DNA of 64,000 nt from Meconema thalassinum. Taxonomy: Eukaryota > Arthropoda > Insecta > Orthoptera > Tettigoniidae. Under the pieces are notes generated by a model. It worked only from the letters and a program-made list of their open reading frames with translations, searched no databases and had not been told where the DNA came from. This document shows positions 11,603 through 24,070 of the stretch, one piece after another. The number at the start of each line of letters is the position of its first letter. Position 1 is the stretch's first letter. The translations under genes and the position numbers were made by a program. The stretch lies in NCBI GenBank assembly GCA_946902985.2, contig OX336389.2:344756444-344820443 (forward strand), in the 5' to 3' direction.

Positions 11603-13385
11603 CCCTTCTCAAAATCCGCAACTTGTGAGCTCATCGTAGTCTGTCATTTTCATTGAGAAATGTTATGTAAATTGTCTTTATATAGGATATGTATGTATGT
11701 GGTGAATATGTGTTGTCTGTATATCTGTGTTAAATTTGTGTTGAAAATAGTATTTGTGGGTGGGGTGAATTTCGATTTGTCATCATCTTATTCAAGAAAA
11801 GTTAGGTTGTTCATTTATTAAACGGTTGGTTGTACCTTGATCTTCTTCTGGCTTAGGATGTAATTTGTAATTCATATGAGTGATTTCCTACCTTATTTGT
11901 TTTATTGTTGTATGGGGGACTATTTTAATTAAGTGCGTTGGATAAGACTTATACCTTCTATTTCTAACCTCGATTTGAATGGGACAACGAGGGGCGATGA
12001 TGAAGGTGACTCTTAATTAAGGTGAGTTATGATTATTGTTACTGGAAGGATGGTTCTTATAACATGCTTTCTTTAGATCGTTTTTATGTACTTGTTTGGA
12101 CTAATACTGTATTATCATGTAAGCAGTATGCATAGATTGGTAATTAAATGTTGACACATTCCCCTATTATCCTCGTTGAATGCGTTCTGTTGATCGTTTT
12201 TTGTGTTCTTTGGATTGGGTAACTGTAAATGATTTTAGTATTTGTTTTTTTGTGTTTTTTTGTGTATGTTGATATATGTGTGGGTACTCAGTTTTATTCT
12301 TGACCATCGTCAGGGATAATTATTTTTGGGGCTGGTAGTTTTTGTTGTTGTTGGGAAACATGAAAATTTTGTGGATAATGAATGAATGATTGTGCGTGTT
12401 ATCCTAGTTCTTTTCTTTCTTATAAGTTCTGTCGTGTCATTCCCATTTTGGTTTAACTTGATTTTCGCTTTTGTTGCTCTCCTTTCATGGTACAATGGAT
12501 GCTCTTATCTTTTGTTTAAATTTTTCGTTGTTGGAAATGTGACCTTTTCACAAAAAAAAAATGAGTACGGACTTCGATGAATCCTGAGACTTCATTTATT
12601 GATTGACGACTCGCACCTGATTGATGGTGATGTCAAAAGGAATCCCTTCAAATACCCCTGTCGCAAATGAAGAACGTAAGTGATCCTTCATCTATATAAA
12701 AATGTAAAGATATGTAATTTTTTCTCTCAATCATTGTAAACTAACTGATAAAAAGGTTATATGTTCTGGCTGTGAATGTTGGTTATTTAATGAAGGTTGT
12801 ATATTAATTTGGTTGTTGTACTGGTTGAGGAATCGGATAAAAAACGTGTTTTCCTTAATTTTCTGTTGGCAAACATTTGTGGTTTTCTTGAGTTTTCCCT
12901 GTATATTTTATTTAGACAAACTAGATGATGACTTCAGTAGTTAAGATATTACTTCAAGAAACTTTTGCTCCCGGAAGTGGTATCTGTTCGCAGATATATC
13001 GTCAAGAAGAGGATCACCGTGAAGATTTGATGCCAGTTGATGTTATCTTCGGCCGGGATTTCATCTTCGACACCATTCATCACATAGATCCGTACCCGAA
13101 GTCTACTGCTGAAGAAATATTATTTATTTCAAAAAAATGTACTGTGAAGGATGTGTATTAACTTGTGCATTGAACTTTAGTAAGGACTTACATTTCTAAG
13201 CATGCTCTAGATCAATTTCTCTATATCAATACCTACGAAGACATTCTTGTGGATAAGAATTAGTGCATGACATGAACTTTTAACTGAAGAATTTCATCAC
13301 ATTCTTATTCCTAATTCTTCACCTTGCACAAAACCTAATTCGTCGTCTCAGGTAAACCGTTGTCTGACTTAGCGAGGGGGAGATT
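11603..13385 (+). other. Gypsy-A 3' untranslated region with one small open frame and polypurine tract
   Basis: These 1.8 kb lie between pol and the 3' LTR. The only frame worth naming is 12925-13161 (78 residues, starting MMTSVVKILLQE), which I do not recognise and which has no membrane or signal features. The tract GCGAGGGGGAGATT just before 13386 is the polypurine tract priming plus-strand synthesis. Otherwise I see nothing. Confidence 0.6.
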
Positions 13386-14320
13386 TGAGCCGTAATTTGC
13401 TTACGACTCAATATTTATTTGAATTTCCCGGACTTTCTCTGCTGTATTACCTCCCACTCAACCTAGCGGCGCAAGCGTGAACTGTCGGTAACGCTCTGCA
13501 TCTTTCGACTGTTTTGACCAGATGTTCACGAAAACATGGCGTACGCTGGTTTATCTTCAGTTTATATTGGATTGATTGTTACGTCTTTGGAAGGAATTGT
13601 TATTATGTGTTGGGAAAACGAGCCGTGAAGTGGTACAAAAATCGCCGGAAAAGTTCTAAGGGTTAGAATAGCCCTCTTGGCTATTCGAGGGCTATTCTAC
13701 CCTCTAATTATAATTTCATCACGATGCAATTTGTATAACCTTTGAATTCTACCGTCGCGGGAGATAAGATTTTAAAGATATTACTGTATATTAAATTTAC
13801 CAATTTGCCAACAGGAAAAAGTTACTTGTTTTTCGGCATGTGAACCGAGGTTTTGTGAGTTTAGGATGTGACTTCTTGGGTTTCGTAAGTTGGGTTTCTA
13901 GGGTTACTTCGGAATTGTAGCATGTTTTTCTGAAGTTATTTGGTTTTTTTTCAAGTTTAGTTTTATGGTTGTCGTGAGATTTTCATCTTATGGTAACATC
14001 ATTTTGTTTGTGTGGTTCAAGTTTCTTAACTTATAATTTATTTATTTCGTAATCTCCTTCTCTTGATCACACTGTAGTTTGCTTCATATACGCCTGTATT
14101 ATGTCCCTGGACTTTATTTTATCCTTTTCGTTGCCATGAAAACGTGGTGGATTGTTTTCCATGAATCTTTGATTCTAACAATCCGAGATATGTTTCTTCA
14201 GTTTTTTCTGCGAGGAGATTGTTTTGCGATTTTGATCTGGATGGACGTATGCTAGTATGCGCTCCGATAAATGATATGATTTAAAGTATTAATTGGGAAT
14301 AATCCATGAGATTATGAATA
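13386..14320 (+). repeat. 3' LTR of Gypsy-A, left part
   Basis: It aligns with 5184 onward and carries the extra 71 bp (13587-13657) missing from the 5' LTR. It breaks off near GATTATGAATA, where LINE-C starts. Confidence 0.9.
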
Positions 14321-14504
14321 CCTTCCAAAACCTACGTGTCATGGCGACTGAGATGCATCGTGCGTAAAAGTGCTCCGTAGAATACCTGCCGAAACCGCAA
14401 CATAACTCACAAATAGAGTTATGATGATGATAATTGTTGTTTTAAGGGGGCCTAACAACAAATAGAGTCTGCTAGGGTGTGTATTATTAACTATATACAA
14501 CTAA

Positions 14505-16271
14505 GGGCCGTATTCACCAACGCCAGTAATTTGATTATCTTGGTTTATAGCTGCAAAAATCTCAGATAATAGCTATGTCGTTATTCACCAACACAATTAT
14601 CTCGGATAATAGGAATTATCCTGGTTAATCACTTTACTGGAGAAAGGTTGACCGGTAAAGTGCCAAAAACTAAGATAATCAACAGAACAAAATGGCGCAT
14701 AGACGAATGGAATACTTAATAAATGCTAGAGAAAACGATAGCGAAGAAGAATATCAGCAAGAATATGCAGGGAAACGACCTAGGTGGATAAAAGACCGTG
14801 CTTCATATTTTTAGGATTACGATGATGTTGATTTTATCACACGTTTTAGGTTATCTAAATCTTCTACTTTATCAGTGTTGTCCATCATAGTACCTAACCT
14901 TGAATTTGCCACGGACAGGTAAGATGAATACTATAACTCCAATGGGGAATATATAGAAAGCATTCACTGTAAATTGAACAAATGCATAGTTAGTTATATT
15001 TCTGGTCTTTCAAGAACCATTCTGAGTCGCCAATAAATCAATTGCTGCTTGGATTAAGGTTTTATGCAACTGGTAGTAATCAGCTGAGCGTAGCGGAGTA
15101 TGCAGGGGTGAGTCAACCAACAGCTTGCCGAATCGTACATCGTGAGAGCGCTGCCATTGCCGCTTTACGACCTCGCTACATCAGTCTTCCGCAAACCTGA
15201 GGCTACAATGCAAACACAGATGGATGTTTATAACATTGCCAGATTTCCAAAAGCAGTAGGGGCAATGGGCTGAACCCATATTAGAATACGGTCTCCTGGA
15301 GGTAAACATGCCGAATTATTCCGAAACAGAAGGGGTTATTTTTCGCTGGATGTGCAAGCAATATGTAATTATAATATGGACTTTACTAACCTTGTGGCTA
15401 GATGGCCACATAGTTACGATGGTACGATTTTCAACAACTGTGTACAAAGAGCCAGGTTCGAACAAGGTGTCTACGGGGATTCAGTATTATTAGTAGATGC
15501 TGGCTACAAGGTAGATCGTACCTAATGCTTCCTCCGGATGCGGTTCGCACATCTGAAGGGAACCTTTATAACGAGTCACAAATAAGAACAAGAAATGTGA
15601 TAGAGCGAGTGTTTGGCATATGGAAGCGAAGATTCCCGGTTCTTGCTTTAGGAATGAATTTAGCGTTAGAGCACATGTTTCCAGTGATAACTGCTACAGC
15701 CGTTCTACATAACATTGTGCGACAAGCAGGATAAGAGTTACCTCAGGACGATCCAAAGCTAGAACTACCAGTACCATGGGCTGAACTTTTAAGGGACGGT
15801 CAAATTGATGGACAAGCTGATCGATATAATGTGGCTCGTCGGGACATTTTTGTGAGAAGAACACTAATTGATACGCCTACTACAGAAGTATTTTATTGGG
15901 AATGTAACACTAGTATAATGAGAATGAAAATATTGAATTACATTGATTTTAATTGCTTTTCCATTATTTGAGATTTTAATTGGCCTCTTCTTACGTTTCA
16001 ATTCAACACTTCACCTATAAAGCTACAGAACAGAACTTTGTTTTGACAATAAACATATGATTTGTGCGGCGCTAGTCAACTGTTTCCAGTGCATCTATAT
16101 GAAAATTTCAGCGATGCAGTACACATTGAAACGAAAACCAAGATTTGGAAAACCGAGATAATAAAGACAATGGTGAATACCGATGTTTATGTTATCCGAG
16201 ATAATAGTATTAACCGAGTTTTCGAAATCTTAGATAATGGAAGAGTTTACCGGCGATGGTGAATACGGCCC
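14505..16271 (+). mobile_element. PIF/Harbinger DNA transposon in LINE-C
   Basis: The inverted ends read GGGCCGTATTCACCAACGCC and, reversed, GGGCCGTATTCACCATCGCC. Inside is a decayed HARBI1-like nuclease. PIF/Harbinger elements normally make 3-bp duplications. Here the flanks are TAA on the left and TTA on the right, reverse complements and not a direct repeat, so the duplication is unclear. Inside the ends are repeated ATTATC/GATAAT words. Length is 1767 bp. Confidence 0.85.
14692..15970 (+). pseudogene. HARBI1-like transposase (broken)
   Basis: This is the nuclease subunit of a PIF/Harbinger transposase, which cuts at the element ends. The start near 14692 encodes MAHRRMEYLINARE. A stop follows within about 45 codons (near 14812). 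In another frame, around 15310-15520, fragments characteristic of the family are visible: FSLDVQAICNYNMDF, FNNCVQRARFEQG and the LVDAGY block. The end of the nuclease (15525-15734) contains SQIRTRNVIERVFGIWKRRF and LHNIVRQAG, followed by a stop and a readable tail to about 15970. At least three frame changes or stops make it nonfunctional. I see no Myb-like partner gene. Confidence 0.85.
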
Positions 16272-17009
16272 TTAGTGAATATTCAGTCAACAGTCATGAC
16301 CCTAAAAGCCGTCAATCAAAGAATTTCAGCGTTTGAAGAAAAGCTCAAAGTATTTCAAACTCGCCTAGATGGAGCCACCACAGCTGGAACGAGCACTTCT
16401 CCCAACCTCAACTCCGTGAAAGTGGAAACCCTAGCTTCGGAGTTCGAGACTTTTCGCCTCGAAGTCATAACGGAGCTAAGTGACTTAAAAAAGTATTTGA
16501 ATGACCAGATTGTGAAGCAAGAACTTCGAATTGATGAGGCAGAACAATACAGCCGCCGGAACTGCCTACTGCTACAGGGGGTAAGTGAAACTCCCAACGA
16601 AGACGTATACGCTAGAGTAACGGAGGTACTTAAGGACAAGCTTAACATAGAACTGACTATGATGAGCATCGATCGGTGTCATCGATTGGGAAAACCAAAG
16701 AGATCGTCTGCGGATGTGGTGGTTACCGGTAAAAGACCAATAATTGTTAAGTTCACCCGCTACTACGAGAGGGAACGTGTCTGGCACGCCAAGAGGATTC
16801 TCAAAGGGACTTCGATCCTCATAACTGAGTCCCTCACAGCATCACGCAAGGACATGCTCAACAAGGCCAGGGATCACTTTGGAGCAAGGAACACCTTCAC
16901 TCTGGATGGGCGGATAGTGATCGTGGATTCTGACGGTAAAAAACATTATGTTAACACTCCAGCAGAACTTGCCTGCTTAATGAAAGGGCAGGTATCGGAA
17001 GTTAAGTGA
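16272..17009 (+). pseudogene. LINE-C ORF1, 5' end cut by Harbinger
   Basis: This is an RNA-binding ORF1 protein of a non-LTR element, needed for the ribonucleoprotein particle. The frame has no ATG at its edge; the first ATG is at 16296, so the N-terminus lay upstream of the Harbinger insertion. Residues about 8-95 are heptad-rich (coiled coil). After them comes AEQYSRRNCLLLQGV, an opening typical of the RRM-like domain of L1-type ORF1 proteins. CHRLGKPKR and PIIVKFTRYYERERVW are further landmarks of this domain. No zinc knuckle is seen. The remainder is open for about 240 codons. Confidence 0.8.
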
Positions 17010-17178
17010 ACAGGTTAATGTGTGTAATTGTGAGTGTGTGTTTAATATATTATTTTAATTTTAATGTAAGTGATAGGGGGTTTAATTTTAAATTCAGTGA
17101 GAGTGGTTGTTTAATTGCTTCTAGTGGCTTGTGCATACATGAGGAAACAATGGTAAGTTGCATGCTCTCTTCTGTTTT

Positions 17179-20130
17179 ATGGCCAGTGTAGTTGGTACCG
17201 TTACATTCAGTCCCGACAGAGATAATGACCTTCACCTTGACAATGAGCCTCCCAGCCCTCCCCAACCCCTGTCTCTGTCTCCCCCCATCCGCAATCATTT
17301 GGAAAGAGTATTTTCCGCCTTTCCCCGTTCACTGCTGTGTGCACATGTCAATGCCCAGTCCTTAATAGCGCATCACGCTGAGCTCCAAGCTATTTTTGAA
17401 GGAAGCATGGTAAATGTTGTAGCAATTAGTGAAAGCTGGATGAAAGACTCTGTCCCTTTAAACATGATAAGTCTAGTAGGGTACAATTCGATCTTTCACA
17501 ACAGACTGAAGCGTCGAGGAGGGGGAGTAGCTTTATTCTATAAAAACAATTTGACGGCAAAGATTATAAAAACATCGAACCTATCTACTGACCCCTTGAC
17601 CGAATATATGTTTGTTGAGCTCACTCTTGACGTGACTAAAGTGCTTATTGGTGTAGGATATAAACCACCTAAAGAAGGGAACTTCATGGATTTTGAAGAA
17701 ACTCTACTAAGACTGTTACCTACCTACGAACACGTACTTATATTTGGTGACTTTAACACAAACATATTAATAGACTCCACTGACGCAAATCGTTTACGGA
17801 ATATGTTTACCTCTTGTAACATGACAATATTACCACTCGGTCCTACTCACCACGTACACACCCCCCAAGGGTCTTCACGCACTCTAATTGATTTAATTAT
17901 CACAAATAACCCACAGAAAATACTAAAACACGGACAGATTTCAGTACCTGGCATATCTTTACACGACCTGATTTATTTAGCTTATTCTCTAAAAACTCCA
18001 AAATCTGCACCTAAATACATAACATATAGAGACATGAAAAGATTGAACCTTCAAGAACTAAAACAAGACGCAATTCTCTGTCCATGGAACGATATACTAC
18101 ACTTGACTGACGTTGGTGAAAAGGTGAGCTGATTTAACTCAATACTGCTGGAACTATATGACAAACATGCACCTAAACGAACAGCTAAAATCACTCGTAA
18201 AGCTGCCCCCTGGCTATCAAGTGACATTAAATCCGCAATGGCCGAACGTGACGCACTTCACAGACGTTATAAGCAGACCTTATCAAGTGACGATTTTGAA
18301 AAATATCGTGTGCTTAGAAATCGAGTTAAACAAATGATTCGAAATAAAAAGTATGCCTACTTCCAACAGCTAGCCGGCAACTTGAATGCTAGGAGCACCT
18401 GGCAGCAACTCAGGTCAGTAGGTATTGGGAGACGCACTAAAAACACCAATAAGCAGGATATTAATCCCAATGAATTAAATGCTCACTTTGCTCGAGAAAT
18501 AATTAGTACTGATTCCCAAATAATACAAACAACAATAAATTCACTGCAATGCGTCCCACTACCTCACCGACCGTTATTCAAATTTCGTAAAATAGATGAT
18601 ACTGTCGTAAGAAAAAAAATATCTATCAAATCACAAGCAGTCGGAATAGATGACATCCCAATTTCCTTTATCGTTAACCTGATAGAAGTATTACTGCCAA
18701 TTATTTCGCACATTTGTAACACATGTCTTTTAAAAGGTTTCTTCCCAACAATATGGAAAGATGCTTTAGTTATTCCAGTTCCGAAAAATTCTCTTGCAAA
18801 TTCTCCATCCGACTATCGACCTGTAAGCATACTTTCCTCAATTTCCAAAATACTAGAAAAACTTATGCATGAACAACTTCTTCAGTACTTGACGCAATAC
18901 TCACTACTTGATCCGTTACAATCTGGATTTAAGAAAGGACACAGCACATCTACTGCACTCATTAAGATCACTGATGACGTAAGACGAGCAATGGATGAGC
19001 GTAAAGTGACTATACTCATTCTTCTAGACTTCAGCAGTGCATTCGACACCATTAACACGGACATACTTATGGCTAAATTGCAATCCTTCCATCTTAGCCT
19101 CGTTGCTCTCAAATTATTCGCCTCCTATCTTCATAACCGAAGACAACGTGTACTCCTTAATGAAAACAGAACTGAGTGGAAGTTCAAAATAAATGGAGTA
19201 CCTCAGGGTTCAATTCTCGGCCCCCTTATATTCATTCTATATCTGAACGACATCTCTTCGAAACTGGAAAACTGCAACTACCATCTATATGCTGATGACC
19301 TTCAGATATATTGCCACACAAAAGTAAACGACATAGACGCGGCAATTGAAAATATGAATCTAAATCTAAAGAGGATCAGCCGCTATGCAACTGAAAATTC
19401 TCTTGCCATCAACCCAATTAAAACACAAGCTATCATAATAGGGCAGACTAAATTGCTTTTCCATTTACACAGTAGACCGCTATCTTTAATTCAACTTAAT
19501 GGTGTTGCTATCCCGTAGTCTAAATCGGTAAAAAGTCTTGGAGTCACACTAAATGAAACTTTGAATTGGGATGGGCACGTTACTAATACATGCAGGAAAG
19601 TTTACTCGTCACTTCATCCACTTAAGATTCACCAGTCCGTTCTACCCCGTAACTTGAAAATAAAACTCGTCCAAACCTTGATACTCCCTATATTTAACTA
19701 CTGTGATGTTGTATTAGTAGATGCTACCGGTGAACAAAACAAGAAACTTCAGAGAGCTTTAAATTCCTGCATTAGGTTTATTTTCTCCTTGAAATTTTCC
19801 TCACACGTGTCTCCTTTTTATGATCTACTTTCCTGGCTAAAAGTAGAACAACTAAGAAACCTGCACATATGTACCCTCATCTATCGACTTCTCAATGAAA
19901 GTACTCCTCACTATCTCTCTTGTAATTTTCGTTTTCTTTCTTCCTTTCATGATCGTCACACGCGATCTGGATCTATAATTGCAATTCCTCTACATCATTC
20001 AACTGCCTTCAGTAACTCTTTCCTCGTGTCGGGAACTAGAATTTGGAATAATTGTCCTCGGGACGTCAGACATTGTACATCCCTAACAACTTTCAAACGT
20101 GCATGTAAAGATTTCCTCTTGAATTCGTAG
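17179..20130 (+). pseudogene. LINE-C ORF2: endonuclease and reverse transcriptase (two nonsense codons)
   Basis: ORF2 nicks the target and copies the element RNA. One frame runs through the whole span, broken only by TGA at 18130-18132 and TAG at 19516-19518. The N-terminal half is an apurinic-type endonuclease: VNAQSL, ISESWM, RGGGVALFYK, FGDFNTN and SSRTLIDLIIT. The RT region has DYRPVSILSSISKILEK, FKKGHSTSTALI, LDFSSAFDTI, GVPQGSILGP and the active site LYADDLQIY. The C-terminal part has HSTAFSNSFLVSGTRIWN, common in CR1/Jockey-like elements. The first ATG is 17179, since the open frame before it has no ATG. The low lesion count suggests recent activity. The 3' UTR has T-rich repeats near 20245-20285. 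Confidence 0.92.
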
Positions 20131-20437
20131 GCCAACTAGAACAATTTGTGTATGAATGTGTGAGTGAATGACCATAGTATAATTTTGTTAAAAATGTATG
20201 TCATTTACATTATATAGCTTAGTTAATATCACGCAGTCGCCAATTTAATTTAATTTAATTTTTATTTTATTTTATTTTATTTTATTCTAGTATTTAAGGT
20301 TTTCCTAGTATTTAAGTTTGGTAGGTTAAGAATACCATATGTGAGTATTCATGTAAGTTGCACTGTGTGTGGTTAAGTGTAAGAGAGGGCCTAGAGCCCT
20401 AACTTCACCACAATAAAGGCACCAATAAATAAATAAA

Positions 20438-20944
20438 TATATGAAAGATATTTAACTGAGAAGATAATTATTTTGAATTCAACTAACCTTATATTAGGTT
20501 GATCTGGAACTTCTGTTTTTGGAATCGTATCTAACTAAACCCATAAGTATGTTACCTTGTCTTTTAATTTCCTTCGGCGTTTAGTCAATGTCAGGTTCGA
20601 TATCTAATTTATTATTTATTTATTAATTTCATCTCTTCTAATTTAGCTTTCTCCGATTCTTTGATTTTTTTTTGGAGGGGAGTAATTAATTATAGTCGTA
20701 GTTAATTATTTGATCTGTGAATACAACCTTCACCTTCTGTTGATGTAATGTGAAAGATATAATAATATATTGTAATGTGATTGAAATTGATTTGAAATCT
20801 TCTATTAATTTTTAAAAATAGGTTATGTTATTATTTTCCCCTTAGATTATAAAACTTGATTCCCTGGGTAGATTGAGTACGCTTCACACATTTCGTTATT
20901 ATAATTAAACACATTTTCTTGCGACTAAGTTAGTGGGTGTTACA
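20438..20944 (+). repeat. 3' LTR of Gypsy-A, right part
   Basis: It resumes at TATATGAAAGATATTTAACTG and ends GGGTGTTACA, matching 6044-6549. It is followed by the second AATAC target copy. Confidence 0.9.
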
Positions 20945-21818
20945 AATACAATGTTACGTTTAGCCATGTGGAAAGCAGCTAGGTTAGAACCATAAATTGT
21001 TCTATCGATAAATGTAGGCTTTGCTATTAGCTTTTCTGCCTTTTTCTGTCAGTCACAAGACGTATGTCTATTCTTTTACGAATATTTTCCATTGTTTTTC
21101 CAAAAATGGCATTGTTAAATAATTTGTACGGATTTTTCTCAAAATAATTTTTGGCTTGTTTTCGAAGGTTGTTATTAAAATCAACGTATGCCTTTAGCCA
21201 AGTTCTTTGTTTAAACTTTAACACGCGATGAATTTTTATCAATTTTAGTCCATGAACTAAGGCCTGTTGAAGTGTCATGTAATAAACAACATACCGCTTT
21301 CGATTTCCAAGATGAGGAATTAGTTTTTCAGTGACGAATCCTTAGTTTGTGTACACTCTGGTAGGAAAGGTAAATCGTTGTGTAGATCATGAAGGTCAGA
21401 TGGGTAATCAACATCAACGTCTAGAATCTATCCCACAGTATCGTCTTCCTTTAGCGTTTCTAGATCAACAGTATCTGGGGAAACCCACTGAAATCCGCCA
21501 TAAGGAAGAGAGTGGCACATAGCCCAACCGTATTTGTTGTTGGCATCATCATAGGTAATAAACTGCGATGGTTTCTCAGAATCATAGGTTTCCATGTATT
21601 TATTGTTAGCTTCAGCATACCGAAGAGACACCTGGCATATGCCTCCACGTATTCCAGACTCGATTAGAAGAATCTGATCGTAATCCTGTAGCAATTCCAG
21701 TTCAATTCCTGTGTAAAGGAGCATTGCCTCGAAACTTAAACCAGGCGAAGTAAAAAAGTGTGCAGCATCCACTCGGTGTGTTTCTAGTGTTTTGTTTCTA
21801 AACGTTTCAAAGCTGTCT
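20945..21818 (-). pseudogene. polB: Outer Maverick left polB, middle piece
   Basis: This is the palm region of the outer polB between Gypsy-A and the inner Maverick. From upstream to downstream on the minus strand it reads TSPGLSFEAMLLYTG, then the motif A block TYDDANNKYGWAM, a DVDVDYPSDLHD-like stretch, and motif [18 protein letters not shown]. Family members have NNLYG in motif A, whereas this copy and the right-arm copy both have NNKYG. Frame breaks lie near 21425 and 21300. The adjacent 21813-21818 CTGTCT is the target duplicated by the inner Maverick. The gene continues at 39049. Confidence 0.9.
21813..21818. other. Left target site duplication of the inner Maverick (CTGTCT)
   Basis: CTGTCT here and at 39043-39048 flank the element exactly. 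The intact right-arm polB carries the single unduplicated site (AGACAG near 48655), so the empty site is visible inside the same window. Confidence 0.95.
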
Positions 21819-23455
21819 AGTAGGGAAGTAGTAGGGGTTCTGCTTCACTTGACGCCGTGTGCCCAACAAACCAATATGGCCGCCGCGCGAAGTTGAAACA
21901 TTTAAATAGACTTTTCTCTCGAACCCATGGTCGGAGTTTCACGAATGAGGTGTCGGAGGACTTGAGGTGACGCCCCTTTGCTATGGACCACTCGTTATAC
22001 TTTTGAAAAAAAAAAGAAAATTTTTGTTTTCGAAAGTAGGTGATAGTTTGAAAACCAAACATGATAGAACGTTGTGCCATGGCTCAAACGAACGGTCTTT
22101 ATGACCTTTACTTTTTTTAATAAAACTTTTTTATTGTTTATGTTTTTTTGAAAAAACTCGAATTTTGAAAATTCTATATTTTGGAAACTAGGAATTATAC
22201 AAAAAAGTTTGTTTGACATAAATGAAATGTCCCTATGCTCTCTACCCCCATAATAAATTTCAAGTCTCTAGAGCAAAAATTTGTGTTTTGTAAGTAGTGT
22301 GGTACGGAGAGAGCTGTCTCACTTAGCAAGTGGTGAGCCCCTGCGACCTTGGAATGAAAGGAGTCATGCTAGGAGGGCGTGCTTGGATTCGTTTTTTTCG
22401 TCTCGTCGTGCTCTTCACGGGAATGTAGGTGTCGAAAAGGTGAAAATTTGGAAACACGTTTTTTTTTGGGGGGGGGGACAGTGATTTTAAACGTTTTGCT
22501 ATATCTCGCGAACCAATCATGCTAGAGGCGTGTACGACGGGTCCAAGGACTCGGGGTGACGTCCTCTTTGCTATGGACCACTCGTTGTAATTTAAAAAAA
22601 AATGGAAACTCGATTTTGGGGTAAACACGTGTTTTTTGTGATTTTTGCCGATATCTCACGAACCAATAACGCCAGAGACGTGTACGAGGTGTCCTAGGAC
22701 TCGGGCTAACGCCCCCCTTTCAAATGTGGTAGATATTTTTTCCAAAAAATAATTCACAAAGGGCCTAACGCCATACATGTTGAAAAAACTATTTTTTTTC
22801 TTTACCTGTTTATAAAGTTCATGAAGCGTGGTGGTTGAGAGAGACGATACTGCTGGGTGTGTGTTTCAACGAACCTGTCGCTTAGCACAAGGACCATGCT
22901 TAATAGAACAATCGCTATTTCGACGGGTCGATGTATGACAGAGCGAGCGTGCGTTTTCTGATATTTTACCTTTAACGTGTAAACGGTGATGAGAACTTGG
23001 TTCTATGTTGGTCGAAGCGAGTACAGAAAACAAACTTGCCGAGGAGCAAGAGGTGAATGTCATTTGAGCTTATTGGAAGGCGTTGATCTGACTTGACAAC
23101 AGGTGCAATGGAAAAAATGACCATGACGCTTGAAGGTGAAATAATCTGACCATTGTAGTGGCAGGGAAGAGCGAAAGGCATGTGAACATGTGTGAAACCA
23201 CATGCACGCTAAACAAGTGACATCCTGTCTTGCTTTGTACGTGACAAAATGCAAGTTCATGTGAAATTTGATCCGGCACAGGTGTTCATCTTGGACGTCA
23301 GCTGTCCACGTGCGCGATAACTGTTAACAAGTTACATCCTGTTTTGCTTCGTACGTGACAAAATGCAAGTTGACGTGAAATTTGATCTGCCACAGGTGTT
23401 CGCCTGGGACGTTAGCTGTCCACGTGCGCGATAACAGAATGTTCAAAGCGTGGGA
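21819..23455 (+). repeat. Left terminal inverted repeat of inner Maverick (about 1637 bp)
   Basis: It matches 37404-39042 in inverse orientation with a few percent differences. It holds two copies of a block starting TATCTCRCGAACCAAT (about 22502 and 22652), several ACCACTCGTT sites, and near its inner edge a direct repeat of about 114 bp (23213-23326 and 23327-23440) that ends CCACGTGCGCGATAAC. Small open frames in it are mirror copies of those in the other end and are not genes. It also contains ATGGCCGCCGCGCG near the tip. Confidence 0.95.
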
Positions 23456-24070
23456 AAAAAAAGATTATACATGCAACGTAACATATATAAAGACATGTCG
23501 TTATCATTTCCACTCTCACTTAGGTGACTACCTTTGAATACACCGCGTTGCATGAAACCCCTGGTCTTGTTTAACAGTTTTGGTGTTGGTGGAAAATACT
23601 TAACCTTGTTGTGGGGTAGGTATATATTTATATATTTATTGATTTTTATATAAATACATGCAATTATTTATTGATTAGGTAATTAATGATTTTATTTATT
23701 TATTTATTTGTTTGCAGATAACGTGTATAGCTTACCTGTCGTGTGTCTGTGGGAAATATATTAAAGGAAGAGAAAGACAGGCAGCTAGAAAAGGAAACCA
23801 TTTCCACACTAGCCCACGAGACGGGAATAAAGCAAAGCATTACACGTCAAGGTGAGATTTGTTTTTTTTATATATAACCTGTTTGATTTTGTTTTGTTTA
23901 TGAAATGCATAAACTATATGGAATGGATATACTTATGGTGGTTTATTTTATTTCTTTTTAGAGTGTTGGAAAACGCTTGACCTCTGTTAATAACCAGGAA
24001 CGTGTGTGTTTGGGACCATTGTCAAGCAGTCTACAGCTGAAAACTCAGGTGAGAGTGTTCTTTCAAAATA
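23456..24070 (+). promoter_or_regulatory. PolB leader with TATA box and possible 5' introns
   Basis: TATATAAAG at 23484-23492, just inside the inverted repeat, is a good TATA box, and transcription would start about 25-30 bp later. The leader to the polB ATG is 580 bp without an open frame and has donor-like sites (GTAGGTATAT near 23613, AAGGTGAGAT near 23850) and acceptor-like sites (TTTGCAG near 23718, TTTTTAG near 23961). I infer one or two leader introns; this is not proven. Confidence 0.5.

Larger units (their letters stand above)
14321..20437 (+). mobile_element. LINE-C (non-LTR retrotransposon) inserted in the Gypsy-A 3' LTR
   Basis: It has a two-ORF structure: ORF1 with a coiled coil, then an endonuclease plus reverse transcriptase ORF2. 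A 3' UTR of about 300 bp ends in an (AATA)n tail directly before the LTR resumes. The tail merges with LTR sequence (TATATGAAAG), so the target duplication cannot be resolved. The 5' leader (14321-14504) includes a SINE-like stretch (GTTGTTTTAAGGGGGCCTAACA near 14438-14459). A Harbinger element interrupts the ORF1 start. The clade is CR1/Jockey-like by motif style, not proven. Confidence 0.85.
5184..20944 (+). mobile_element. Ty3/Gypsy retrotransposon Gypsy-A inserted in outer polB
   Basis: It has two LTRs that begin TGAGCCGTAATTTGC and end GGGTGTTACA, and an exact 5-bp target duplication AATAC (5179-5183, 20945-20949). The internal order is gag, protease, reverse transcriptase, RNase H, integrase, which defines Ty3/Gypsy. 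The 3' LTR is split by LINE-C. Without that insertion the element is about 9.65 kb. Pol has several stops and frameshifts, so the copy is dead. Confidence 0.95.

Noticed and set aside
12925..13161. Envelope gene of Gypsy-A
   Set aside because: Only 78 residues, no signal peptide, no transmembrane segment and no furin-type site visible.
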